This document shows, piece by piece, positions 1-6,740 of a DNA stretch of 13,439 nt. Each line of letters begins with the position of its first letter. Position 1 is the stretch's first letter. This stretch comes from JAAERC01 sp965602655 (GTDB taxonomy: Bacteria; Zixibacteria; MSB-5A5; GN15; PGXB01). A program made the translations under genes and the position numbers. The DNA lies in NCBI GenBank assembly GCA_965602655.1, contig CBFCZE010000076.1:1-13439 (forward strand), in the 5' to 3' direction. Below the pieces are notes generated by a model. That model had not been told where the DNA came from. It did not search any database and worked only from the letters and a program-made list of their open reading frames with translations.

Positions 1-55
1 TGTGTATTTGCTGAACCTCAAATATAAAGACGGGCCGGATCCATTCTGTCCCTAA
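1..55 (+). repeat. Exact 55-bp direct repeat, left copy (partner 2111-2165)
   Basis: Bases 1-55 equal bases 2111-2165 without a mismatch, and the two copies diverge directly after the TAA stop codon. The left limit cannot be seen because it coincides with the window edge. The repeat covers the second dockerin Ca-loop tail. If 56-2165 were a tandem unit, its length would be 2110 bp. Confidence 0.97.
2..55 (+). CDS. 3' end of a dockerin-containing gene (partial)
   Basis: Reading from position 2 gives 17 codons (starting VYLLNLKYKDG and ending PFCP) and a TAA stop. This is the second calcium-binding repeat tail of a type I dockerin. The 55 bases 1-55 are identical to 2111-2165, the 3' end of the propeller-dockerin gene downstream, and the sequences diverge immediately after the stop codon. 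The start and main body lie outside the window, so the rest of the protein is unknown. It is either a neighbouring paralogue with the same C-terminal cassette, or a contig-edge artefact in which the same 3' end was assembled twice. Confidence that it is coding-derived is high; confidence that it is an independent gene is only moderate. Confidence 0.6.
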   Translation: MYLLNLKYKDGPDPFCP

Positions 56-416
56 GTGGATATTATTTATAATACAATATGATATCCTGCTTTTCGCACA
101 GAGTCAACAGAACGGCCCTAAGGTTCCCTAGGCCTTATTCCATGTTTAAGGTTAACGGCCAACGTAAAGGTATTGGGTGGCGGTATAAACAGCTATAATA
201 GTCCGGCTATTTATGAAGTGCGAGGGGGTGGGATAGATTTTTTATTACTGCTGTTAAATATACAAAATAATCGTTTCGATATTAAAAACAGATAGGCGAA
301 TTTTAGTAATATTGTTATTACATTTATTAATACTAATAGTAGATGAATACAATCCAATATATTCGCTTTCGTAACGTATTATATTCAAAGAGAATAAACA
401 AAATAGGAGGAAACAA
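56..416. other. 361-bp intergenic region without a convincing gene
   Basis: This AT-rich gap lies between the partial dockerin gene and the propeller gene. Short ORFs here on the minus strand have no recognisable content and are probably chance. Visible structure is weak. There is an imperfect hairpin at 185-194/205-214 (eight Watson-Crick pairs, one G-T pair, one C-A mismatch, 10-nt loop). A short 5-bp stem lies at 119-123/133-137. The words AACGGCC (111-117, 154-160) and AAGGTT (120-125, 148-153) each occur twice. One of the hairpins could end transcription of the upstream gene, but neither is followed directly by a T-run. The propeller gene's promoter should be in the AT-rich right half; I could not fix -35/-10 boxes with confidence. 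Confidence 0.5.
404..410 (+). promoter_or_regulatory. Ribosome binding site of the propeller-dockerin gene
   Basis: TAGGAGG lies 6 nt upstream of the ATG at 417. It is a near-ideal Shine-Dalgarno sequence and fixes the start codon of the 582-residue protein. Confidence 0.85.
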
Positions 417-2165
417 ATGAGGCGAATGGATTTGCAAATCACGATATTTCTCATCTTGATATTTTTTATACATGCTGCAAGTCAGGGACAGATTAGCCCC
501 TGGCCGAGATTCAGACAGAATAAACAAAATACCGGCTTATCCCCTTATACCGGCCCGGTTACACCGACACTGCAATGGACATTTCAGACCAATGACGCGG
601 TCGCGTCATCGGCCACAATTGGTCCGGATGGAACAATATATATCGGGTCAGGTTTTTTATGGACCGGTGCCACCGATTCGGCACTTTATGCAATAAATCC
701 GGACGGAACCTTAAAGTGGAAGCACAAAACCGGAGCAGGTGTTTTTTCATCCCCGGCAATAGGCTTGGATAGTGCCATTCATTTCGGTTCCTGGGATGAA
801 TATTATTATGTTCTTGAGGATTCGGTTACATACGCAAAAGTGAGGGCAAAAACTGATCTCGGTTTTGGCGTTATGAGTTCTCCCCTGGTCCTTGATAATG
901 GCGACGCCTATATAGGATGTTTGAATTTTAGATTTTTTGCTTTAAATCCTGCCGGAGAAATAAAATGGAGCGATAGAACCGGTTGGTGCGTTTTCTCATC
1001 ACCTGCGATTACCGATGATGATATAATTTATGTTGGTTCAAAAGATCATAAACTCTATTCGTATATTGATAACGGAGACGACTATACTATTAATTGGGAG
1101 CATCCCTTTGGGGTATTTTTCGATGGTCACCTGGCTGATGCTTCACCGGCCATCGGGGAGGATGGAACAATTTATATTGGCACTGATCCTTATGGCGCAG
1201 CGAATCAAACGCCGGTCCCGATCGATACCTCATTCTGGGCCGTCAATCCTGATGGATCACGCAAATGGGCCTTTGCTACTAATGACGGGGTTGAAACCTC
1301 GCCCGGAATTGGACCGGATGGAACGATATATTTTGGCTCTTATGATTCGACTGTATATGCCGTTACCGACGCCGGAACCGAGGGTATTTTGAAGTGGTCT
1401 TATAAAACCGGAGGGGCCGTGGATGCTTCGCCGAGTATTGGCGCCGACGGTACCATTTATATAGGTTCGAGAGATTCGACTCTTTATGCTTTTAATCCTG
1501 ACGGTTCAATCAGATGGACTTATAAAGCCGGCGGCGGCATTGAATCATCAGTTACTATTGCCGGGGATGGAACAATCTATTTTGGTTGCTTTGACGGCAA
1601 GGTATACGCCCTGGGTGATCCAGAGCCCGATGTTGGCGCCGTTTTAGTCGATATGCCGTCCCAGATCAGCGCCGGGGAATTAATACAACCGGCCGTTTTG
1701 ATTCGAAACTATCGCACCACACCACAGGCATTTGAGGTCTATATCAATATCGAACACGGTGGTGAAAGCGTATACAGCGATCAGATATCGGTTTCTGACA
1801 ATAATGGAGGAAAAGAATTTCGTGCCCTTTTTGATCTCTGGACGCCCGATCCTGATCTTGATTTACAATATGACATCACTACATATACGGTCCTTTCATC
1901 GGATAACAATTTGATAAACGATTCCGCCTTTTATCAGGTAACAACTGTCGAGGGCGAACCGGCCGTTTGTGGTGATCTGACCGGCGACGGATATATAAAT
2001 ATTCTGGATATTGTCTTTTTACTTAACTATAAATACAAAGGCGGTCCTGCTCCATATCCATTTAATGCATCAGATGTTAATAGTGACGGCAGAATAAATA
2101 TACTGGATATTGTGTATTTGCTGAACCTCAAATATAAAGACGGGCCGGATCCATTCTGTCCCTAA
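417..2165 (+). CDS. Secreted PQQ-like beta-propeller protein with C-terminal dockerin
   Basis: The 582-residue protein begins with a signal peptide (hydrophobic about 7-20, probable cleavage near AAS/Q at 21-23). Residues 64-391 hold eight copies of a blade motif of the form SSPxIGxDGTIYIGS (starts near 64, 111, 154, 194, 242, 295, 337, 377), mostly followed by LYAxNPDGxxKW. This is the PQQ-like/BamB-like propeller pattern, and eight copies suggest a closed eight-bladed ring. Residues about 403-510 look like an Ig-like or CARDB-like beta domain. Residues 518-576 are a type I dockerin with two Ca-binding loops (D520-T522-D524...D531 and D553-N555-D557...D564), framed by C518 and C581. Dockerins bind cohesin modules or act as surface-anchoring tails; no cohesin is visible here. 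No PQQ enzyme is implied: catalytic features of quinoprotein dehydrogenases are not evident. The likely role is extracellular binding or scaffolding. The gene stands alone, with a terminator-like hairpin directly downstream. Confidence 0.9.
   Translation: MRRMDLQITIFLILIFFIHAASQGQISPWPRFRQNKQNTGLSPYTGPVTPTLQWTFQTNDAVASSATIGPDGTIYIGSGFLWTGATDSALYAINPDGTLKWKHKTGAGVFSSPAIGLDSAIHFGSWDEYYYVLEDSVTYAKVRAKTDLGFGVMSSPLVLDNGDAYIGCLNFRFFALNPAGEIKWSDRTGWCVFSSPAITDDDIIYVGSKDHKLYSYIDNGDDYTINWEHPFGVFFDGHLADASPAIGEDGTIYIGTDPYGAANQTPVPIDTSFWAVNPDGSRKWAFATNDGVETSPGIGPDGTIYFGSYDSTVYAVTDAGTEGILKWSYKTGGAVDASPSIGADGTIYIGSRDSTLYAFNPDGSIRWTYKAGGGIESSVTIAGDGTIYFGCFDGKVYALGDPEPDVGAVLVDMPSQISAGELIQPAVLIRNYRTTPQAFEVYINIEHGGESVYSDQISVSDNNGGKEFRALFDLWTPDPDLDLQYDITTYTVLSSDNNLINDSAFYQVTTVEGEPAVCGDLTGDGYINILDIVFLLNYKYKGGPAPYPFNASDVNSDGRINILDIVYLLNLKYKDGPDPFCP
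2111..2165 (+). repeat. Exact 55-bp direct repeat, right copy (partner 1-55)
   Basis: This is the last 55 bases of the propeller-dockerin gene including its stop, identical to the first 55 bases of the window. Confidence 0.97.
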
Positions 2166-2183
2166 TGAAGAAGATATCACCAT

Positions 2184-2215
2184 AATAATGGGACCATAGA
2201 TTCGGTCCCATTATT
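2184..2215. terminator. Bidirectional hairpin between convergent genes
   Basis: A perfect 12-bp inverted repeat (2184-2195 pairs with 2204-2215) encloses an 8-nt loop in the 52-bp gap between the propeller gene (stop at 2165) and the convergent patatin-Omp85 gene (stop at 2218). The stem is GC-rich in its upper half and AT-only in its lower half, so the A/T base pairs supply the T-rich arm on either strand. There is no long separate T-run, but position and symmetry fit a shared terminator. Confidence 0.8.
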
Positions 2216-2217
2216 TA

Positions 2218-4866
2218 TTAAAAAAGCAATCCGATGTTTATATATAGCTGATCATTCTGTCTCACTGTCTTGCCATATGCGATATCAATCGGACCAAGTG
2301 GAGAATCATAGGCCAAGGAAACACCATAACCAAGCCGGAGATTTTGGAATTTTATCTGATCAATCGATTTATAAACTTCGCCGAAATCATAAAAACCACT
2401 CAGGTATAGGCGGTATGGAAGTCTGAATCTTAGCTCAATATTACCCAGTACCATTTTGGCGCCGGATAATTGATCGGTTCTGAGTCCGCGAAATGAATAT
2501 CTTCCGCCCATATAAAATCTCTCGGAAGAAGGGATATTATTATCAGTTACAGTCCAACCGATAGCAAACCTGGGATGGAAATTTATATTTCCGGTTATCG
2601 GGAAATATGATTCAATCGAGCTGAAACCTTTGGTATATTTGGTTTCTCCACCAAGAATATCGGCGGCGTATTCAATATAAAAGATATGCTTTTTCCCCTC
2701 CGTCGGGAACGGGTACTTATCGATTGTTTCGACACGCGAACGGATAGTTGCCGTGCGTAGTTTTATTTTGGCATAAGATCCATCGGGAAGAGTTTTGTTT
2801 TCGATATCTTCCCATCGTATCTCCCCGGTAACTGTGCCGAACCGCGCAATCTGTTGACCCAAAATAAATTCAATCCCACGGCGATTTTCCCGAATATCAC
2901 CGATTGAATTACCTCTCCCATTATAAATATATCTTTGTAGTAAATGATAATAGACCTTTATCCGATAGGTCAAATAAGTTGAAAAAAAGCGATCGGCCTT
3001 TAAAGAAATTTCATATTTTTGACGGCGGGGTGCGTATTGAGCATGCATAAGGTATTCTTGCCCTGTCCCAAACAGGTTGTCATCAAGCAGCTCAATAAAC
3101 TGTTCGCTTCTGTACTCATCATACCAGTGCCAACCCAGCCTTATCTGAGAATACTTCTTTTCTTCGACGGCAATGTTAACAATGGCGCCACCGCTACCCG
3201 GTACAATATTTATGGTCACCCGATCAAACAGATCCGTTCCGTAAATATTGGTAATACCCCGGGAAATGTCACGTGAGTTAAAGGCTTTCCCCTCCCGCGA
3301 CGGAAACGATGCTTTTATCAGCCAATCCTTGGTTCTTTTATTGCCCGTTACATTGATTTTCTCAATTATCGCCTCGTCAATCACGATAGATAATAATTGC
3401 TGTTGTGGCGAATAATCGATTCGTCGGACATGGGCCAGATCAAATCCCCTGGACTTATATAAAATATTCAGACTGTCGGTGAATTTTTTAAGAACAAATC
3501 CGGATTTGTCTATTACAAAACTATTAATAATTGATTCGATAACGCTGTCTATGATAATATTATTTCCGACAATCTCCAGATTCAGACTTTTCAACTCCGG
3601 TAAAGACAGAGTATTTACTTCAAGACTGTATGCAGGATAACGCTCAACAACGGAATCACAGGAGATAGCATTGATTGAAATAGAAAAAAGATTATTGTTT
3701 TGATATAGCCGGCTGGCAATTGTTCGAAGTGAACTTTTTTTGATAATTGTATTTTTTTTAATTGGAAAATTGTCTGAATAATCCTCCAACACATCATTGG
3801 CAAAACTGATATTCTCAATGTAGATAGAATCAGAAATTTGGATTTCAATTAACTGCTTTTTAATTTCGCCAACTGCCCTTAAGCCAGCCAGGTAACCAAG
3901 CTCTATTAATTCCGAAGCATGATTGAAATCATTAGAATGATAGCCGTTTATTTCCGGAGTAATTACCAGATCAGACATATTCAGCCCGTCTTCGATATTG
4001 TCGTTCTGCATGATAGTCGTTACCTGATTGGCAATATCAATTGGATCGGTTATGGCATCTTTGATCAACAAATCACTGGTTGTATTTACGGCTACAATAA
4101 GATTCAGATCGTTATTGTCATTCGGAATAGCTGAAACCGGTATGGGGTTAACAATACCGCCATCCATCAACAACCGATTTTCTAATTCCACGGCGGTAAA
4201 GGCCAGCGGGAAAGCCATCGTGGCCCGGATAGCATCGGCCAGATAACCGCTTGTTAGATTTATTTGCTGCCCCGAAACAATATCGGTTGTTACCGAACAA
4301 AAAGGGTATTTCAATTTTTTAAAATCGCCGCCGGATATATAATTGGCCCTGAGAGTCAGCGATGAAATCAGGTCAGACAGCTTTTGTCCGGCGGTGAGCG
4401 CCTGTGGGAAATGCGGTTTGAATCCGTTGAATCTAATTGAAAGAAGATACCGTTCTTTTTCCGGGCGCTGAGTAAGAAACATGGAACTCCGCCGCGGCCG
4501 GTTGGAAAACAGTCCGGAAAAATTTATTGATTTAACAATCTGCTCAATGCTGTCGGCCGAATAACCGGAGGCATACAAACCGCCGATTATGCCGCCGATC
4601 GATGTTCCGGCAATGGCACCAACCTGAAGACCCGATTCTTCAAAAGCTATTAGTATGCCTATCTGCGACAAACCGCGAGCCCCGCCGCCGGAAAGAGCCA
4701 GGCCGATTTTAAAGCGTTCGTCCGGGGGGTTATATCGAAAACCATCCCAACCGATTTGAACGGAAGTCGAACCGGCCATCGATATTGCCGTCAATAATAT
4801 AAAGACTAAAATTAATGCTAATACAGTTTTCACTTGCCAACTTATACCGTTAATCGTTTTATACAA
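2218..4866 (-). CDS. Patatin-like phospholipase fused to POTRA-like repeats and an Omp85 barrel (type Vd secretion-like)
   Basis: The 882-residue protein has an N-terminal hydrophobic signal segment (about 13-31). A patatin domain (about 52-340) carries the oxyanion loop GGGARG (60-65), the nucleophile elbow GTSIG (Ser89) and the DGG motif (Asp235), so the Ser-Asp lipase dyad is intact. Residues about 345-570 read as three POTRA-like beta-alpha-alpha-beta-beta units. Residues about 573-882 are an Omp85/BamA-type 16-strand barrel, with the lid-loop motif YSFRGL (790-795) and a terminal Phe. By analogy with Pseudomonas PlpD and Fusobacterium FplA, the barrel sits in the outer membrane and the lipase is displayed or released. 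The open frame begins at a TTG (4864-4866) without a good Shine-Dalgarno. A GTG at 4831-4833 (codon 12) would give a tidier signal peptide starting MKTVLALIL, so the true start is uncertain. Confidence 0.92.
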   Translation of the reverse strand: MYKTINGISWQVKTVLALILVFILLTAISMAGSTSVQIGWDGFRYNPPDERFKIGLALSGGGARGLSQIGILIAFEESGLQVGAIAGTSIGGIIGGLYASGYSADSIEQIVKSINFSGLFSNRPRRSSMFLTQRPEKERYLLSIRFNGFKPHFPQALTAGQKLSDLISSLTLRANYISGGDFKKLKYPFCSVTTDIVSGQQINLTSGYLADAIRATMAFPLAFTAVELENRLLMDGGIVNPIPVSAIPNDNNDLNLIVAVNTTSDLLIKDAITDPIDIANQVTTIMQNDNIEDGLNMSDLVITPEINGYHSNDFNHASELIELGYLAGLRAVGEIKKQLIEIQISDSIYIENISFANDVLEDYSDNFPIKKNTIIKKSSLRTIASRLYQNNNLFSISINAISCDSVVERYPAYSLEVNTLSLPELKSLNLEIVGNNIIIDSVIESIINSFVIDKSGFVLKKFTDSLNILYKSRGFDLAHVRRIDYSPQQQLLSIVIDEAIIEKINVTGNKRTKDWLIKASFPSREGKAFNSRDISRGITNIYGTDLFDRVTINIVPGSGGAIVNIAVEEKKYSQIRLGWHWYDEYRSEQFIELLDDNLFGTGQEYLMHAQYAPRRQKYEISLKADRFFSTYLTYRIKVYYHLLQRYIYNGRGNSIGDIRENRRGIEFILGQQIARFGTVTGEIRWEDIENKTLPDGSYAKIKLRTATIRSRVETIDKYPFPTEGKKHIFYIEYAADILGGETKYTKGFSSIESYFPITGNINFHPRFAIGWTVTDNNIPSSERFYMGGRYSFRGLRTDQLSGAKMVLGNIELRFRLPYRLYLSGFYDFGEVYKSIDQIKFQNLRLGYGVSLAYDSPLGPIDIAYGKTVRQNDQLYINIGLLF
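4834..4865 (+). promoter_or_regulatory. Possible sigma70-like promoter of the methyltransferase operon
   Basis: TTGCCA (4834-4839) is followed after 18 nt by TTTATA (4858-4863), or after 20 nt by TATACA (4860-4865). This would start transcription roughly 20-30 nt before the ribosome binding site at 4892-4897. It lies inside the first codons of the divergent patatin gene, which is unavoidable because the gap between the genes is only 35 bp. The match is modest and the call is tentative. Confidence 0.3.
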
Positions 4867-4891
4867 TTAAGAGTCAGGCGATTTTAAAATC

Positions 4892-4897
4892 AAGGAG
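4892..4897 (+). promoter_or_regulatory. Ribosome binding site supporting a CTG start for the methyltransferase
   Basis: AAGGAG at 4892-4897 lies 4 nt before an in-frame CTG at 4902. It is the only good Shine-Dalgarno near the 5' end of the reading frame. No in-frame ATG, GTG or TTG lies between the upstream stop (4851-4853) and the TTG at 5040. It therefore argues that translation begins about here, although the nearest codons are ATT (4899), CTG (4902) and ACG (4905), of which CTG is the most plausible. Confidence 0.6.
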
Positions 4898-4901
4898 TAT
4901 T

Positions 4902-5678
4902 CTGACGATCACTCAGGCCGAAAAAAAAAGAATCAGGTCGCTGCGAACCAAAAAAGGCAGGAAGCTTGAAAAGCGCTTTGCCGCCGAAGGAATCAGACTT
5001 CTTGAGGAATCACTCCGTTATAAATTTCTGCCTGTTAAATTGTATTATGCTGAATCGTTATTAACCGATAGAGGAGGTTGGCTGGTAAATGAGTTTGAAA
5101 AGGAAAAAATCTCATTAAGTAAAATCTCGGCCAAAGATATTTCGGCCATATCCGACGCCAATACAAGCCAGGGTATTCTCGGCCTTTTTAATATTCCGCA
5201 ACTGAAACCGGGCGTTGCCTTTAAAAAATCCCGCAAACTGCTGCTTTTGGATAATATTTCCGATCCCGGCAACGCCGGAACGCTTTTTCGCTCGGCGCTG
5301 GCTTTTGGTTTTGATGCAGTGATATTGACCAATAATTCGGTTGATCCATTTAATCCAAAAGTGGTACGATCATCGGCCGGTGCGATTTTTGGATTTCCGA
5401 TAATACCGGCAACCGCCGAGGAGATTTTACGTTTTAAAAAGTATGACGGATTTAAATTAATTGTTGCGGATACGAAGGGAATTGACCTTCATTCAAAAAA
5501 GATAAATATTAAAAACTATTCGAGGCTTATTTTGGTTCTTGGTTCAGAAGCGGGAGGAATATCTGATTATATTTCCTCAAAGGCCGATATAAGGATTAAG
5601 ATTGGCCATACGGCAAAGGTTGATTCTCTCAATGTTGCCGTGGCCGGATCGATAATAATGAAGGAACTTTATAAATAA
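4902..5678 (+). CDS. SpoU/TrmH-family RNA 2'-O-methyltransferase
   Basis: From the CTG at 4902 the protein is 258 residues, the usual size for two-domain SpoU enzymes. These transfer a methyl group from S-adenosylmethionine to a ribose 2'-OH in rRNA or tRNA. Residues 1-95 form the substrate-binding (L30e-like) domain: a basic start (AEKKRIRSLRTKKGRK), FAAEGIRLL at 26-34 and TSQGILG at 88-94. The catalytic SPOUT trefoil-knot domain follows, with motif 1 DNISDPGNAGTLFRSA (117-132), motif 2 VLGSEAGG (212-219) and motif 3 DSLNVAVA (241-248). Conventional start codons appear only at 5040 (TTG), which would delete the first 46 conserved-looking residues. The frame upstream of 5040 stays open and reads as family sequence, so I extend the gene. 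The exact RNA target cannot be told. The next gene begins 12 nt after the stop, suggesting one transcript. Confidence 0.9.
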   Translation: MTITQAEKKRIRSLRTKKGRKLEKRFAAEGIRLLEESLRYKFLPVKLYYAESLLTDRGGWLVNEFEKEKISLSKISAKDISAISDANTSQGILGLFNIPQLKPGVAFKKSRKLLLLDNISDPGNAGTLFRSALAFGFDAVILTNNSVDPFNPKVVRSSAGAIFGFPIIPATAEEILRFKKYDGFKLIVADTKGIDLHSKKINIKNYSRLILVLGSEAGGISDYISSKADIRIKIGHTAKVDSLNVAVAGSIIMKELYK

Positions 5679-5690
5679 AATAGTGAGCTG

Positions 5691-6740
5691 ATGATGAAAA
5701 TAGCAAAATATTTAACAATCCTGTCGTTTATTATTGCATTGGTCCATATCGTTGGGGCTGAAGAGGTTAAAGAGATAGATAAAAATCGATTTGAAACCGG
5801 CAAAATAGAATTAACCTCTCCTATGGCGTCCGATAAAATTGTATCAATAAGCTCGGCAGTTAATTTATCCGGCAAACTGATTATTAGAACAACAGAAACC
5901 AATCAGGCAATCTTTATTTTTAATAAAACGCTCAAAACGTCAAGTAAATCAGAAGCAATTGATTATGCTGAGGTGATAAATATTGTTCTGGAGGAAACCT
6001 CAAAAGGAATCAATTTATTGCTTCAGGCGCCCAATCCGGCACCGTGGTCCGGTACAGATAACTCCGGAATTGTCGAAGGCGAGCTGCAAATTCCGAAAGC
6101 TTCCAGAATCGAAATCGATGCCCAGTATTTTGATTTGAATATAATCGGACCTTTCAAGGCGGTTGAGAGTAAATCATCTTTTGGTCGGGCAGAGGTTGAG
6201 AATATTTCCGAGTTTTTATACCTGGCAACATCGAATCAGGATATTATTGCCAGTAATATAACCGGTGAAATAAATTTGACTACCAGTCATGCTGATATCA
6301 AGGTGAAAAACCTTGTTACCACCGGACAATTGGCCTACATAAAAAATGAGAATGGAAGTATAACCGGTGAAAACCTGTCGGGTGTTTTTGATGTAAAAAA
6401 CAGTTTTGGGCGCATCAGGCTCAGCGAACTCACATTAGTTTCTGACAGGAGCCGCATTTCCGGAAGTTATAGTCCGATAAATCTCAGGATTAAGGGAATC
6501 AACAAGGCCGGGCTAACCGTGCACAACACCAACGAAGATATTAAAGTCTTTGTCCCCGAATCACTTACCGCAGAGTTTTCGCTTCGAGTGGACAACAATG
6601 GTGAAATTGACGTAGAAGGGCTGGAAATTAAACCGACTCTGGTTGAAAATAGTCGGCTTGATTTCGAATCGGGGGCAGGCGGCCCAAGGATAAGGATGTC
6701 AATTCGCGACGATGGGAATATTAGTATCAGGGGAAATTGA
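5691..6740 (+). CDS. Exported DUF4097-like beta-helical protein
   Basis: The 349-residue protein begins with a signal peptide (hydrophobic about 8-22, cleavage probably near VGA/EE). The mature part, about residues 125-349, is made of short repeating beta-strands with alternating polar and apolar residues. There are two SFGR turns (163-166, 238-241) and the C-terminal pattern SGAGGPRIRMSIRDDGNISIRG, which is characteristic of the DUF4097 / putative adhesin beta-helix family as I remember it. Such proteins are exported; their biochemical function is generally unknown. Tandem ATGs occur at 5691 and 5694, with a weak GTGAG upstream, so either could be used. The gene lies 12 nt after the methyltransferase gene, and its stop overlaps the start of the following barrel gene, indicating translational coupling. 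Confidence 0.8.
   Translation: MMKIAKYLTILSFIIALVHIVGAEEVKEIDKNRFETGKIELTSPMASDKIVSISSAVNLSGKLIIRTTETNQAIFIFNKTLKTSSKSEAIDYAEVINIVLEETSKGINLLLQAPNPAPWSGTDNSGIVEGELQIPKASRIEIDAQYFDLNIIGPFKAVESKSSFGRAEVENISEFLYLATSNQDIIASNITGEINLTTSHADIKVKNLVTTGQLAYIKNENGSITGENLSGVFDVKNSFGRIRLSELTLVSDRSRISGSYSPINLRIKGINKAGLTVHNTNEDIKVFVPESLTAEFSLRVDNNGEIDVEGLEIKPTLVENSRLDFESGAGGPRIRMSIRDDGNISIRGN

Noticed and set aside
254..527. Two small minus-strand ORFs (66 and 64 codons) overlapping the promoter region and start of the propeller gene
   Set aside because: They are AT-rich chance frames without a ribosome binding site or family features, and they overlap a confident gene and its Shine-Dalgarno.
1030..1392. 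120-codon plus-strand ORF inside the propeller gene
   Set aside because: It is an out-of-frame shadow whose repetitive look merely reflects the underlying propeller repeats.
600..1620. Regularly spaced near-repeats such as GATGGAACAATATAT considered as a DNA repeat array or CRISPR
   Set aside because: They are degenerate, in frame, and encode the DGTIYIG blade motif of the propeller.
2111..2165. Possible mobile-element terminal repeat or attachment site formed by the 55-bp duplication
   Set aside because: The repeat is coding sequence of a dockerin and stops at the stop codon. No integrase, transposase or flanking target duplication is visible, so gene duplication or assembly explanations are preferred.
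5040..5678. TTG at 5040 as the true start of the methyltransferase
   Set aside because: No ribosome binding site precedes it, and the 46 in-frame codons upstream encode sequence typical of the substrate-binding domain.
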